Positions 21,720-30,383 of a stretch of 51,109 nt of DNA are shown piece by piece; position 1 is the first letter of the stretch, and each line of letters starts with the position of its first letter. The notes under the pieces were generated by a model that worked only from the letters and a program-made list of their open reading frames with translations, was not told the DNA's origin and made no database searches. A program made the position numbers and the translations under genes. The stretch is from Methylocaldum sp. 14B (lineage in GTDB: Bacteria; Pseudomonadota; Gammaproteobacteria; Methylococcales; Methylococcaceae), in NCBI RefSeq assembly GCF_002005105.1, contig NZ_MSCV01000044.1, positions 1 to 51,109 of the forward strand. Direction: 5' to 3'.

Positions 21720-23762
21720 GTTTTGGTTAGCCAATGGCAAAGCGGCCAACTGCTGACTCAAATAACTGCTGATACTCTGAAACTGCCCCAAAAGAGCATC
21801 CATCTTATTGAATCGATCCAGAAGACGCTTTTCGAAATCACTCATTCGACTCTCTAAACGCTCTCGGCTTTCTTGAATTTTCTCGAGATTCTTTTCCAGA
21901 CCGTCAGTACGCGCCTTTATGGCTCCTTTACTGTCCAACAATCCGGCAAGCACCTTGTCCAGTCGTTCTATCAGCCCACGGGAAAAACCAACCTCGCCCC
22001 GGTCGCCGGTCTTGGTATCCGAGATCAGAAGCTTAAGCCCCTGGGCATCGCCCGCCGTTGCGGTCAATTCTTGCCCTTTGCCCGTTGCCTCCAAACCTCC
22101 GATGCTTCCGGCGACATCCATGCCCCCGGTGCCCTCCGTCGAACTAGAGGCGAGCTTTAATCCCAAGGTCGCTTCACTATTAATATCGACCTGCGTGATT
22201 TCAACTTGAGACTCCGAGCCATAATTTTTGGATTGAATGACAAATCGATTATTGACATCGTCATAACTCACGCCGACTGAAATACCTTTTGCTTTGAGGG
22301 CACTGTCGCCATTGATGCGGGATTGAATCTCTGCCGCCAGAGCCGCATGATTGCTATAGGTCGCTTGCGTCAAGGTGATATCTGCCGACAAGACCCCATC
22401 GACTTTGATCTTGAAGGTGTCGTTGTCGCCGTCCACCACCAATGAATTGACGGCACCGCCGTTCAGAAAGCCCTGGGTAGCTGCTTGGGTAATGTTGACC
22501 GCATAAGTTCCCGGCTTGGTATCGACGGTATTGCTGGAATATATCACCCCGGAATCCGTGGGACGCCCGATAGCCGCAAACAAAGCGGCTACGCTGCTCC
22601 GATCCGCATTTAGCGCCTCGTTTAGCTTGGAACTGTCCAAATTGAGGGTGCCGTCTCTTTGCGTTCGGATTCCTATATGGGCCAAGGTTTTCGCCGAACC
22701 TTCGAGACCTTGGATAAATCGTCCCAGTTCCGAGCGAAGCTGCCCCATACCGCCGCGTACCGTGGGATCGCCCTGTAAAATTCCGCCTGCTTTCTGGGCT
22801 GCGTCATAGCCGGTTAAGCTTCGGTCCGTCTTTGCCAATTCGTTAAAACTTTTTACGAAACCTTCTATAAGCTTTTTGATGTCGTCATTGCTCTGGCTGA
22901 CCGACACATTGACGATCTTCTCGGATTGAGCGGATTGAAGATTTAACGTCACCCCTTTAAGAGCATCTTTGATCGTGTTGCTCGCATTGGTAACCTCAAG
23001 TCCATTGATAGCGATTTTCGAGTCCAACGCCATCTGGGTCTGCTGGAGGTTAGCAGCGGCGACATTAAAAGACAGGACGGACAGGCCTGAGGCGTCGACC
23101 GAATTTCCATCATCATCGGCTACGCTGATCTGCAAGCTGTTCTCGGCGCCGGTTTCACTCGAATTCAGTACAAGGCGAGAACCGCCGCTATCGTTGACTA
23201 TAACCGCAGTCACTCCGGCCTTGGCGTTGTTGATAGCATCTCGGATGCCGCTGAGGGTATTGTTGCTCGAGTCGATCTCAAGGGTCAGCGTGCCTTTGTC
23301 GCGATTTTGGGTAAATCCGTTATAACTACCCGGGGTGGCATCCACCGGCGGCGTATAGTCCGTAGTGCCGAATTTCAGCGTCAAAGTCCCGGTTCCAACC
23401 ACTGCGTTGGCCGATGCGAAGTAACCGGTTGCCAGTGCGTGGCTCTGCGCGAGTTGCTTGACCTCGATCTTGTAATTACCCAGATCGGCATTGCTTTCCG
23501 CCGAAGCACTGACAATACTGCTGTCGCTGGAAGTTGCGCCGATCTTTTGAAAACTACTCAGGTTTTTCAACGCCGAGAGGCTATCCCGAAAAGCCGATAA
23601 AGCGCTCTTGAAATTTCCAAACGAGGAAATCTTGGATTGGATCTCGGCTTCTTGCCGATCCAAACGGGCAGCGAACGGAGCACGCTCCGCCTGCACCAAT
23701 TGGCTGACCATGCTGGATATATTGAGGCCGGATCCGAGCCCCGTCGATGTAATACCTGCCAT
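21711..23762 (-). CDS. fliD: flagellar filament capping protein FliD
   Basis: Forms the cap at the filament tip that helps flagellin monomers fold into place; exported by the flagellar type III system. About 683 residues, on the long side for FliD. The N-terminal coiled coil (IQSKISSFGNFKSAL, about 45-75) and FliD_N domain begin after GLGSGLNISSMVSQLVQAER; the C-terminal FliD_C domain ends in a long coiled coil (about 600-665, KNLEKIQESRERLESRM). The middle is rich in Ser, Gly, Thr and Asp, which fits a variable surface region. ATG 23762 has ggaggg just upstream; TTG 23765 is the alternative. Confidence 0.93.
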   Translation of the reverse strand: MAGITSTGLGSGLNISSMVSQLVQAERAPFAARLDRQEAEIQSKISSFGNFKSALSAFRDSLSALKNLSSFQKIGATSSDSSIVSASAESNADLGNYKIEVKQLAQSHALATGYFASANAVVGTGTLTLKFGTTDYTPPVDATPGSYNGFTQNRDKGTLTLEIDSSNNTLSGIRDAINNAKAGVTAVIVNDSGGSRLVLNSSETGAENSLQISVADDDGNSVDASGLSVLSFNVAAANLQQTQMALDSKIAINGLEVTNASNTIKDALKGVTLNLQSAQSEKIVNVSVSQSNDDIKKLIEGFVKSFNELAKTDRSLTGYDAAQKAGGILQGDPTVRGGMGQLRSELGRFIQGLEGSAKTLAHIGIRTQRDGTLNLDSSKLNEALNADRSSVAALFAAIGRPTDSGVIYSSNTVDTKPGTYAVNITQAATQGFLNGGAVNSLVVDGDNDTFKIKVDGVLSADITLTQATYSNHAALAAEIQSRINGDSALKAKGISVGVSYDDVNNRFVIQSKNYGSESQVEITQVDINSEATLGLKLASSSTEGTGGMDVAGSIGGLEATGKGQELTATAGDAQGLKLLISDTKTGDRGEVGFSRGLIERLDKVLAGLLDSKGAIKARTDGLEKNLEKIQESRERLESRMSDFEKRLLDRFNKMDALLGQFQSISSYLSQQLAALPLANQNKK

Positions 23763-23877
23763 CAAACCCTCCGCCTTGCCTGTTGCCGCTCTGTCCCGAT
23801 AAGGATATATCCGCGCCTTACGCTTGGACCGATTCGGCCGCGCGGACTCGTCAGCCGAACCGACAAACCCTCCAAAC

Positions 23878-24315
23878 TCACACTTTTTCTTTCAACAACA
23901 TGCCTTTAAATCCATCTTTGAATTCGTCTAAATGTTTTGCGAGTCGCAAAATCTCTTCCGAGGGGATTTGGCGAATAAGTTCATCGGTTTCGGCATCCCT
24001 GACTTGCACTATCGTTCGGCCCGAATCTTCGTCAATGGAAAACTGGACCGTTCTCCGCACCATTTGAAAAAATTCGTTGAAATTGCGCACGGCATGGGCG
24101 ACTTCGTCCTGCCGCTTCTCTCCTTCTCTTCCCGAGGAAGCAAACGCCTCGGCGGCCAAAGCCGGGGGAACCGCCCTAACCGTAGAAACCTGCTCTACCG
24201 CCCCGGTGCTTCCCGCTGCGGCGAGGGTTTCAGAGCCCACCTCGTCTGCCGTCTGGCGGCGCACCATGTTCGGCTTCAGAGCCGTTACATTGCCTAAAGC
24301 TATCGGGGCTTCCAT
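23878..24315 (-). CDS. flaG: FlaG family protein
   Basis: 145 residues. The C-terminal half carries the FlaG domain: LQFSIDE-like stretch (here VQFSIDEDSGRTIVQVRD), ETDELIRQIPSEEILRLA and a short helix at the end. The N-terminal half is Ala-, Val- and Glu-rich and low in complexity. In other bacteria FlaG influences filament length. Ribosome site aggaga is 6 bases before ATG. It lies between fliC and fliD, the usual place. Confidence 0.88.
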   Translation of the reverse strand: MEAPIALGNVTALKPNMVRRQTADEVGSETLAAAGSTGAVEQVSTVRAVPPALAAEAFASSGREGEKRQDEVAHAVRNFNEFFQMVRRTVQFSIDEDSGRTIVQVRDAETDELIRQIPSEEILRLAKHLDEFKDGFKGMLLKEKV

Positions 24316-24340
24316 ATCGATCTCCTATTGCTCGAAGAAG

Positions 24341-24370
24341 AAAGCGGGAACGCCTCAGTGTTCCCGCTTT
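24341..24370 (-). terminator. fliC terminator
   Basis: An 11-bp perfect inverted repeat (arms with aaagcgggaac and gttcccgcttt, 8-base loop) 21 bp beyond the fliC stop. On the minus strand the stem ends in CTTTCTTCTTC, T-rich. This is a good intrinsic terminator that would leave flaG-fliD-fliS-fliT at lower expression than flagellin, unless they have their own promoter, which I did not find. Confidence 0.75.
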
Positions 24371-24391
24371 CCGGTTTAGCCAGCTCGGAAA

Positions 24392-25900
24392 TTAACCCCG
24401 AAGCAGCGAGAGCACGTTTTGGGTTGAGGCATTCGCCTGTGCCAACATTGCCGTACCGGCCTGCTGCAGGATCTGATTCCGGCTCAGCTCGGACGTTTCA
24501 GCCGCGAAATCGGCATCGAACACACGGCTTCTTGCGGCGCTGATGTTTTGCGAAGTGGCCTGCATATTGGCTACCGCTGAGCTGAAGCGGTTTTGGACAG
24601 CGCCCAGGGTGGCGCGGAGGTCGTCAACGAAAGCGAGTGCACCATCGACAGACTTAATAGCCGAGTTTGCCCCCGACTGAGTACCGACGTTAATGCTTCC
24701 CACTGCACTTAGAGTGCTTGCATTCGTCGCTGCACTGAACAAGGTACCCGTCGTATCCGTGGTGACGGTGTACGAGCTTGCGGAGCTAAACATGAGGGTT
24801 CCGACCACTTTACTAGAGTCTGTTCCCACCGCTGCGCCCAAGGTAGCGGCGGCACCTTCCGTTGCCCCGGTGTCAGCGTTCAAGCCTTGGAAATTGATAG
24901 TACCGCCCGCGCCGGCGCTATTTAAAAAGTCTTCGATGACAATATCGTAACCTTCGGCTTGGCTCAGCGTGATCGAACTTCTCGAAGCATCCAGTTCTGC
25001 GGTGATACCGGTACTTGCCGCCGCACCATTAATGGCTTCCGCCAGCGAAGTGAGATCGCCAGTACTGGAGACGTTTGCCGAGATCGCAACGGCGCTGCTG
25101 TTCGAACCATACAAATTAAACGTCAACGTACCGGCAGCGGCTAGACCGGAAAGAGTTGCTTTAGTCAGCGCCGTTGCCGTTACGCCCGTGGATGCCGTGG
25201 CGTTATTCACAGCCGTCGCGATCGCATTGGCTGAATCATTGTTTGCTACGGCCAAGGTCGCGGACCCGATATTCCCGGTAACCGTTAGATTTTGTGCCGC
25301 AACACGGTTGAGAGCGGTCAAAGCAGTCTTATCAGCACTTGCCGCCGCCGCCTCTACCGCAGTACCCGTCGTATTGGTGAGACTGTTCGATCCGATATTG
25401 GTCGCCTTGCTGTTCCCGATCGAGAAACTGATCGTCTGATCGGCATACGCACCAACCTGAAATTTCGCACTCGTGAACGAGCCATCCAGCAGATTTTTTC
25501 CGTTGAATTGGGTTTGAGTGGCGATACGGGTAATCTCCTGCTGCAACTGAGCCACTTCCTTCTGCAGGGAAGCACGATCGGTCGCGGTATTGGTATCGTT
25601 GGCGGATTGTACGGCCAGTTCCCTCATACGCTGCAGCGCGTTCGTGACCTCTCCCAAGGCGCCTTCGGCGACTTGCGCGATGGAAATGCCGTCGTTGGCA
25701 TTTCGGGCGGCCTGATTCAAACCTTTAATTTGCGCGGTCATCCGGTCTGCAATGGCAAGGCCGGCTGCGTCGTCTTTTGCGCTATTAATGCGCACACCGG
25801 ACGACAAGCGTTGCATTGCAGTCTGCATCGCGTTGGATGACTTCAGCAACTGGCGCTGAGCGTTAAGCGAGGAAATATTGGTATTAATCACTTGGGACAT
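24392..25900 (-). CDS. fliC: flagellin
   Basis: Main filament subunit, 502 residues. The N-terminal D0/D1 region (MSQVINTNISSLNAQRQL and following RLSSGVRINSAKDDAAGLAI) and the C-terminal region (FAAETSELSRNQILQQAG to the end SLLRG) are classic. The middle (about 180-400) is Ala, Ser, Thr and Gly rich with few charges, as in surface-exposed, variable domains. ATG 25900 has AAGGAGA 7 bases upstream; the in-frame start at 25915 overlaps that site. A sigma-28 promoter lies upstream and a strong terminator downstream, so it is probably transcribed on its own at high level. Confidence 0.96.
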   Translation of the reverse strand: MSQVINTNISSLNAQRQLLKSSNAMQTAMQRLSSGVRINSAKDDAAGLAIADRMTAQIKGLNQAARNANDGISIAQVAEGALGEVTNALQRMRELAVQSANDTNTATDRASLQKEVAQLQQEITRIATQTQFNGKNLLDGSFTSAKFQVGAYADQTISFSIGNSKATNIGSNSLTNTTGTAVEAAAASADKTALTALNRVAAQNLTVTGNIGSATLAVANNDSANAIATAVNNATASTGVTATALTKATLSGLAAAGTLTFNLYGSNSSAVAISANVSSTGDLTSLAEAINGAAASTGITAELDASRSSITLSQAEGYDIVIEDFLNSAGAGGTINFQGLNADTGATEGAAATLGAAVGTDSSKVVGTLMFSSASSYTVTTDTTGTLFSAATNASTLSAVGSINVGTQSGANSAIKSVDGALAFVDDLRATLGAVQNRFSSAVANMQATSQNISAARSRVFDADFAAETSELSRNQILQQAGTAMLAQANASTQNVLSLLRG

Positions 25901-25981
25901 GATCGTCTCCTTCAACTTTTAGGATTTTTCAAATCGACGAGCTCAAGGACATCAGCGCTGTGCATTCAACTCTCGTAAACG

Positions 25982-26008
25982 TTATCGGACACCACGGCGG
26001 AAACTTTA
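25982..26008 (-). promoter_or_regulatory. sigma-28 (FliA) promoter of fliC
   Basis: On the minus strand: TAAA (26008-26005), exactly 15 bases, then TCCGATAA (25989-25982). The sigma-28 consensus is TAAA-N15-GCCGATAA, so 11 of 12 positions match with ideal spacing. Transcription would start about 75 bases before the flagellin ATG. A fliA gene is not in the window and must be elsewhere. Confidence 0.9.
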
Positions 26009-26108
26009 AAGGTTTTTCTGTCGGCCTTAAGTTATGGCCAAGATGCGCTGTTTCCTATGACGTCGCCTCCGGCATGGCGCCAAAATACGCCCCAGGAAGT
26101 GTATTGAT

Positions 26109-26312
26109 ATGCGTACGAACATCGTTCTTAACGACGAGCAGGTCAGAGAGGCTTTCAAGTATTCCGATGCCAAGACTAAGCGTGAACTGGTCGAGCGGGC
26201 ACTCCGGGAGTTCGTGGCCAATCGAAAACGGAAGGACGTTCGGGACTTGATCGCTACGGTGGAAATCGACCCGAACTACGATTCCAAGACACTGCGCGCC
26301 GAGCAGAGCTAA
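26109..26312 (+). CDS. VapB-type antitoxin
   Basis: 67 residues. The N-terminal half (MRTNIVLNDEQVREAFKYSD, then TKRELVERALREFV) fits the VapB/DUF2191 family, a ribbon-helix-helix-like DNA-binding fold; the C-terminal tail (IDPNYDSKTLRAEQS) would be the toxin-wrapping part. Ribosome site aggaag 9 bases before ATG. Two bases after its stop begins the remnant of the matching PIN toxin gene. Antitoxin looks intact, toxin does not. Confidence 0.8.
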   Translation: MRTNIVLNDEQVREAFKYSDAKTKRELVERALREFVANRKRKDVRDLIATVEIDPNYDSKTLRAEQS

Positions 26313-26314
26313 GC

Positions 26315-26428
26315 ATGTATTTGGCGGATACTTCGGTATGGATCGATCTCCTACGGCAAAGGGGAAACCCCGCTACGGAACAGTTCCGCCGAATACTGGA
26401 TGGCGGCGTATCGTGGTGGAGGAATTGA
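26315..26428 (+). pseudogene. truncated VapC-type PIN toxin
   Basis: ATG 26315 opens a short frame of 37 codons whose first 31 residues match the start of a PIN-domain ribonuclease: MYLADTSVWIDLLRQRG with the first catalytic Asp in ADTSVWID, then TEQFRRILDGG. After that the frame turns into VSWWRN and stops. The remaining PIN motifs are absent; a frame shift at about 26405 gives only IVVEELNLA before another stop. So the toxin lost about three quarters of its length, probably by deletion. The stretch 26429-26535 holds no recognisable gene. Confidence 0.8.
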
Positions 26429-26535
26429 ATCTGGCCTGACCAGATCGCGAACGATGCGGTTCACTTCGCTCACCGCATCCTACAGCTCTGGCTTGACCGG
26501 CAGCCCGGACTGAAACGACTTCGGCTGTCGGCGCG

Positions 26536-27243
26536 TTATGAAAACAGTTCTCGAACGGTGGAGACGAATCGATCGAAGCTGCTTTGTAGCCAGCTCCATA
26601 ACTCCTCGGGCACTATTCTGGACGCCGCAAAAACCGCGAATCCCAGAAACAACAAACCGCTAGCGATATGTAGCGCCCGCTGAGGCGTCTTCCGGAGCAG
26701 TGTGGCGCCTGCCCAAATCCCTAACGCGGACGTCACGCCCAGAGCCGCGGTGGCGCCAAGCCAAACCGGCACAGGCGGTGCTGCCGCACCTAAACCGGCG
26801 ACCGCCAGTTGAGTTTTATCGCCGAATTCGGCAAGGAAAATCATCAGGAAGGTCGTCAAAAAGATGCCGTGACCGGTTTTTGCCTTGATGAACTCGCCCT
26901 CCTCTTCCTCCCTAAAAAGCAAAGCTTTCACGCCGAAGACCGCAAACAAGAGAGCGACCGCCAGGGACACCACGGAATCGGGCAGCCACCGGGCTGCCGC
27001 CGCTCCGAAGACTACGGCGACTAGATTCAAGACGGCAAAAGCGAACACGGCGCCGAGCAGAATAGGCCAATGCCGGTGCCGCACAGCCAAAGTCATGCAT
27101 ACCAGCTGGCTTTTGTCGCCGAACTCGGCTGCTGCGACCAGCGCGAACGCGGTACCCGACGACGCCCACCACCGTGCCCAGTCGATCGCCGGCAGGCTTC
27201 GATCCAGCCACACCCCTACTTCGTTAATCAGATTGCAAGCCAC
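26536..27243 (-). CDS. TMEM165/GDT1 (UPF0016) family metal exporter
   Basis: 235 residues, about six to seven membrane helices. Two copies of the family signature E-x-G-D-(K/R)-(S/T)-Q occur: AAAEFGDKSQLV and LAEFGDKTQLAV, in symmetric halves, as in GDT1 proteins. Bacterial members export manganese (MneA type), and eukaryotic members move Ca and Mn. Start is GTG at 27243, 12 bp after the stop of the upstream ZIP gene, so the pair is probably an operon. Whether it moves Mn, Ca or another cation cannot be told from sequence. Confidence 0.88.
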   Translation of the reverse strand: MACNLINEVGVWLDRSLPAIDWARWWASSGTAFALVAAAEFGDKSQLVCMTLAVRHRHWPILLGAVFAFAVLNLVAVVFGAAAARWLPDSVVSLAVALLFAVFGVKALLFREEEEGEFIKAKTGHGIFLTTFLMIFLAEFGDKTQLAVAGLGAAAPPVPVWLGATAALGVTSALGIWAGATLLRKTPQRALHIASGLLFLGFAVFAASRIVPEELWSWLQSSFDRFVSTVRELFS

Positions 27244-27255
27244 AGGGTCGGATAC

Positions 27256-28182
27256 TCAGGTCGTGATCAGGTTGTCCAAAATCATCATGATGATGAAGCC
27301 AAACATCAGCGCAAAGGTCGCATAGCGCGCTTTGCCCTGGGATTGGGTTTCGGGAATGATGTCGTCGCTGATGACGAACAGCATGGCTCCGGCGGCGAAC
27401 GCCATACCGATAGGCAATAAAGGCAAGAACATCGTGACTGCGGCAACGCCGAGAAAGCCGCCGACCGGCTCGATCAGCCCCGTCAAGGTCGCGATCAATA
27501 CCGCCTGTTGCCGCCGATAGCCCAGGGCCACCAGCGGCATCGCCACCGCCAAGCCTTCCGGGATATTCTGCAGACCGACCGCGATCGCCAAGGCTGCTCC
27601 GTTGTGCCAGTCGCCGGAACCGAAACTTACGCCGACGGCCATGCCTTCCGGCAGGTTGTGCATGACGATCGCGGCGATAAAGAGCCAAATCTTTCGCAGC
27701 GAGTCGAAGGTTTCTCCGCTTTCGCCCAGAAACCGCTCATACGGCAGCCAACTATCCGCCAATACCAGAAAAACCGCGCCGATCATGACCCCCGCCGCAA
27801 CCACGTACACACCGAGACCCGGCCACAGCTGATTGCCGGCCTGGATGCCCGGAACGATAAGCGAGAACGCCGTGGCTGCCAGCATCACGCCGGCGGCTCC
27901 GCCCAGCATCAGATAAAGGGTCCTGCTGGAAACATCCTTGAACAGTAGAGCGGGCAAGGCACCGAATCCCGTGGCCAATCCAGCCAGAATGCTGGCGAAG
28001 GCCCCCATGGCGATGATCGGATCGACAAAGAAATACATCACGACCAGAAACAAGGTCGTCAGGAAAGTGATCGAGCTCACCAGGATAAGCTTTTGAGCTA
28101 GCGTCGGCAGGCGAGCATATTTCTGATACAGAGCGTTGGCGCGGAGCTTCTCGGCCAGCATATTCAAACGTTGCGAGTTCAT
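27256..28182 (-). CDS. ZIP family metal transporter
   Basis: 308 residues, eight hydrophobic segments. The metal-binding helix motifs of ZIP transporters are present: MHNLPEGMAVGVSFG and LQNIPEGLAVAMPL, plus a later acidic EPVGG region in TGLIEPVGGFLG. The first 25 residues are hydrophilic. Probably imports Zn, Mn or Fe; some family members work as exporters of excess metal. I used ATG 28182 (aagga 10 bases upstream) instead of ATG 28221. Followed closely by the GDT1-type gene, so metal balance seems the shared theme. Confidence 0.86.
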   Translation of the reverse strand: MNSQRLNMLAEKLRANALYQKYARLPTLAQKLILVSSITFLTTLFLVVMYFFVDPIIAMGAFASILAGLATGFGALPALLFKDVSSRTLYLMLGGAAGVMLAATAFSLIVPGIQAGNQLWPGLGVYVVAAGVMIGAVFLVLADSWLPYERFLGESGETFDSLRKIWLFIAAIVMHNLPEGMAVGVSFGSGDWHNGAALAIAVGLQNIPEGLAVAMPLVALGYRRQQAVLIATLTGLIEPVGGFLGVAAVTMFLPLLPIGMAFAAGAMLFVISDDIIPETQSQGKARYATFALMFGFIIMMILDNLITT

Positions 28183-28480
28183 CGGATGAAATCCTTGGTG
28201 GGGTAAGTTCGGATGGACCATATCTATACATTTTTCTTACCGTCATTCCGGCAGGGAGTGCTCACCCCGTCCTTGGGGTTCGTCCTTCGGACCCGCCGCA
28301 GGCGGTCCAAAACCGTTCCCGACGGTTTTGTGCTCGCCCCTTCCCTGGGACTCGTCCTTCGGACCGTGCTGCGCACGTCCAAATAGACCAAAGCCGTCCT
28401 TGGCTTTCGCCCGTTGGGCAAACTTCGTTTGTCCCATTCGGCTCTCGGCCGAATGGTCGCTCCGGGCGAATTTGTGCCGG

Positions 28481-28618
28481 ACAAACCGGCAGGACGCCCG
28501 GTTTGCACGCATCGCGCCCGAAGGGTGCCGGGCAGGACAGCCCGGCATGACAAACCGGCAGGACGCCCGGTTTGCACGCATCGCGCCCGAAGGGTGCCGG
28601 GCAGGACAGCCCGGCATG
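28481..28618. repeat. 69-bp perfect tandem duplication
   Basis: Two identical 69-bp copies, 28481-28549 and 28550-28618. Each copy itself contains inverted repeats: CAAACCGG / CCGGTTTG (first copy 28482-28489 and 28498-28505) and CCGGGC / GCCCGG with a 6-base loop. Perfect identity suggests a recent event. 69 is a multiple of three, which is why overlapping frames show a repeated 23-residue peptide. Confidence 0.95.
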
Positions 28619-28678
28619 AATCCAGGGCACAGGGATGTGATCCGCCTCTGCCATCCATGGCCTCTGGACCCCGGCAAT

Positions 28679-28717
28679 CCAATCGCAAACGGTCATCCGG
28701 GGAGCGCCCGGATGACC
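28679..28717. repeat. dispersed hairpin repeat, copy 1
   Basis: CCAATCGCAAACGG (28679-28692) leads into an 11-bp hairpin (28691-28701 with 28707-28717) whose loop is GAGCG. The same 14 bases and the same loop in a shorter hairpin recur at 46612-46645. No coding sense. Confidence 0.8.
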
Positions 28718-28935
28718 CTTCCCTGCCGGGGTGACGACTTCCATGACAATCTTGCAATCGTCGAGGATTCGTTAACCAGCGTCAAGGCAGAGCCGCCAAT
28801 GCCGCAATTCCCCTTATCTGTTATCGACAGTTGAAGCCGGCTGTACCCGCCGACCATCAGCCGCCTATCGCAGCAGATGCGCCGACTGGCCCGGTTCTTG
28901 TGTAAAATGGTCAAGGAATAGGGGGAGCATGCCTG

Positions 28936-29691
28936 ATGCATATATTGTTGAGCAACGACGACGGTTATTCCGCCCAAGGACTGATCGCCTTGGCAAATGC
29001 GCTGGGGCAACGGGCGCGACTGACGGTTGTTGCCCCCGAACGAAACCGCAGCGGAGCGAGCAATTCGCTAACCTTGGACAGACCTTTGCGCGTCAGCCAA
29101 ACCGAAAGCGGCTTCATCAAGATCGACGGCACACCGACCGATTGCGTGCATTTGGCTATCACGGGATTGTTACATGAGGAGCCGGACATGGTGTTCGCCG
29201 GCATCAATCACGGTTCCAACCTGGGAGATGACGTTATCTACTCCGGCACGGTGGCGGCAGCCACCGAAGGGCGTTTTTTGGGGCTTCCGGCGGTCGCGGT
29301 CTCCTTGGCGTCGAGCAATCCGCAGCACTTCGACACGGCAGCCCAAGTTGCCGTCACCTTGCTCAAACAGATCCAGGAACACCCCTTGCCGGCCGATACT
29401 ATACTGAACGTCAACGTGCCCGATATTCCCCTGACAGAGCTTCGTGGCTTCCAATCCACTCGTCTGGGCCAGCGCCACAAGGCCGAACCCGTGATCCGGA
29501 CGACCGACCCGCGCGGGCGCGAGATCTACTGGATCGGCTCCGCCGGTCCGGAGCAAGATGCCGGACCCGGCACCGATTTTCACGCCATACGCAACAACTA
29601 CGTATCCGTCACACCTTTGCAAATCGATTTGACCCGTTACGAAAGTCTTCAGCGATTGGCCGACTGGCTTCCGCGTGAGGTTATTCCATGA
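28936..29691 (+). CDS. surE: 5'/3'-nucleotidase SurE
   Basis: Metal-dependent phosphatase that removes phosphate from nucleoside 5'- and 3'-monophosphates; linked to stationary-phase survival. 251 residues. The active-site Asp pair is in [16 protein letters not shown], with the conserved [39 protein letters not shown] (read in part) and the C-terminal LQIDLT. ATG 28936 follows gggggag. It overlaps pcm by 4 bp (ATGA), the usual pairing. In most relatives surE follows truD; here it does not. Confidence 0.95.
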   Translation: MHILLSNDDGYSAQGLIALANALGQRARLTVVAPERNRSGASNSLTLDRPLRVSQTESGFIKIDGTPTDCVHLAITGLLHEEPDMVFAGINHGSNLGDDVIYSGTVAAATEGRFLGLPAVAVSLASSNPQHFDTAAQVAVTLLKQIQEHPLPADTILNVNVPDIPLTELRGFQSTRLGQRHKAEPVIRTTDPRGREIYWIGSAGPEQDAGPGTDFHAIRNNYVSVTPLQIDLTRYESLQRLADWLPREVIP

Positions 29692-30347
29692 ACCGTCGGC
29701 TTCAGGGTATCGGCATGACCTCCCGCAGAACGCGGGAGCGCATGGTCAGCCGATTGAAGGAACAAGGAATCAGCAATCAGTCTGTGCTAGCCGTCATGCT
29801 GGAAACGCCCAGACATATTTTTGTCGAAGAGGCTTTCGCGAGCCGTGCGTACGAAGACACGGCGCTCCCGATCGGATTCAACCAGACGATCTCCCAGCCT
29901 TATATCGTGGCTCGCATGACCGAACTGCTGCTGGAAAAAGGCCCGTTGGACAAGGTGCTCGAAGTCGGCACCGGCTCGGGTTACCAGACCGCTGTATTGG
30001 CGCAACTCGTAAAGCGGGTTCATTCGGTGGAACGCATTTACCCCCTTCAGCAGCGCGCCCGCCGCTGCATTCAGGATCTTCACCTGCGCAATGTGCGCAT
30101 GAAGCACAGTGACGGCGGCTGGGGCTGGGACGATTACGCGCCCTACGACGGCATCATCGTCACCGCGGCACCGCCGGAGCTGCCGCAGCCACTGCTCGAC
30201 CAAATGGCACGGGGTGGTGTCATGGTGATACCCATCGGCGACGGACGCGAGCAGTTTCTACAGCGGATTACGCGCACGGAAGTCGGGTTTCAGGCGGAAA
30301 TCATCGAACCTGTCAGCTTCGTGCCTCTGCAAGGCGGATTGCTTTGA
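29688..30347 (+). CDS. pcm: protein-L-isoaspartate O-methyltransferase
   Basis: Methylates isoaspartyl residues in aged proteins and starts their repair. 219 residues. SAM-binding motif [16 protein letters not shown], then [26 protein letters not shown] and [10 protein letters not shown] are also typical, as is the N-terminal [13 protein letters not shown] and the catalytic-loop [12 protein letters not shown]. Overlaps surE by 4 bp. The next genes in the common surE-pcm-nlpD-rpoS order are absent; a DedA gene follows instead. Confidence 0.95.
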   Translation: MNRRLQGIGMTSRRTRERMVSRLKEQGISNQSVLAVMLETPRHIFVEEAFASRAYEDTALPIGFNQTISQPYIVARMTELLLEKGPLDKVLEVGTGSGYQTAVLAQLVKRVHSVERIYPLQQRARRCIQDLHLRNVRMKHSDGGWGWDDYAPYDGIIVTAAPPELPQPLLDQMARGGVMVIPIGDGREQFLQRITRTEVGFQAEIIEPVSFVPLQGGLL

Positions 30348-30383
30348 CAAACAGCCCTCTCTTTCAGGATTAAGGAATTCCCG

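Larger units (their letters stand above)
28183..28935. other. hairpin-rich intergenic repeat region
   Basis: No convincing gene. From 28282 to 28454 at least nine short inverted repeats follow one another, for instance 28282-28292, 28293-28305, 28309-28329 (8-bp stem), 28354-28364, 28366-28376, 28390-28407, 28409-28419, 28420-28430 and 28436-28454 (7-bp stem). They are followed by a 69-bp tandem duplication and an 11-bp hairpin at 28691-28717. Open frames exist on both strands but they just translate the repeats. The last 190 bp, before surE, look like ordinary promoter sequence. Confidence 0.8.

Noticed and set aside
23793-23800. CCGATAA upstream of fliD as a sigma-28 promoter
   Set aside because: It points in the plus direction, away from fliD, and has no TAAA 15 bases before it.
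28183-28300. Manganese riboswitch (yybP-ykoY type) before the ZIP-GDT1 pair
   Set aside because: I looked for the conserved loop sequences and did not find them.
28481-28618. Possible CRISPR array
   Set aside because: Two adjoining identical copies without spacers; a tandem duplication.
28224-28757. Overlapping frames with a repeated 23-residue peptide
   Set aside because: They translate the hairpin and 69-bp repeats in several frames on both strands; no ribosome sites and no family.
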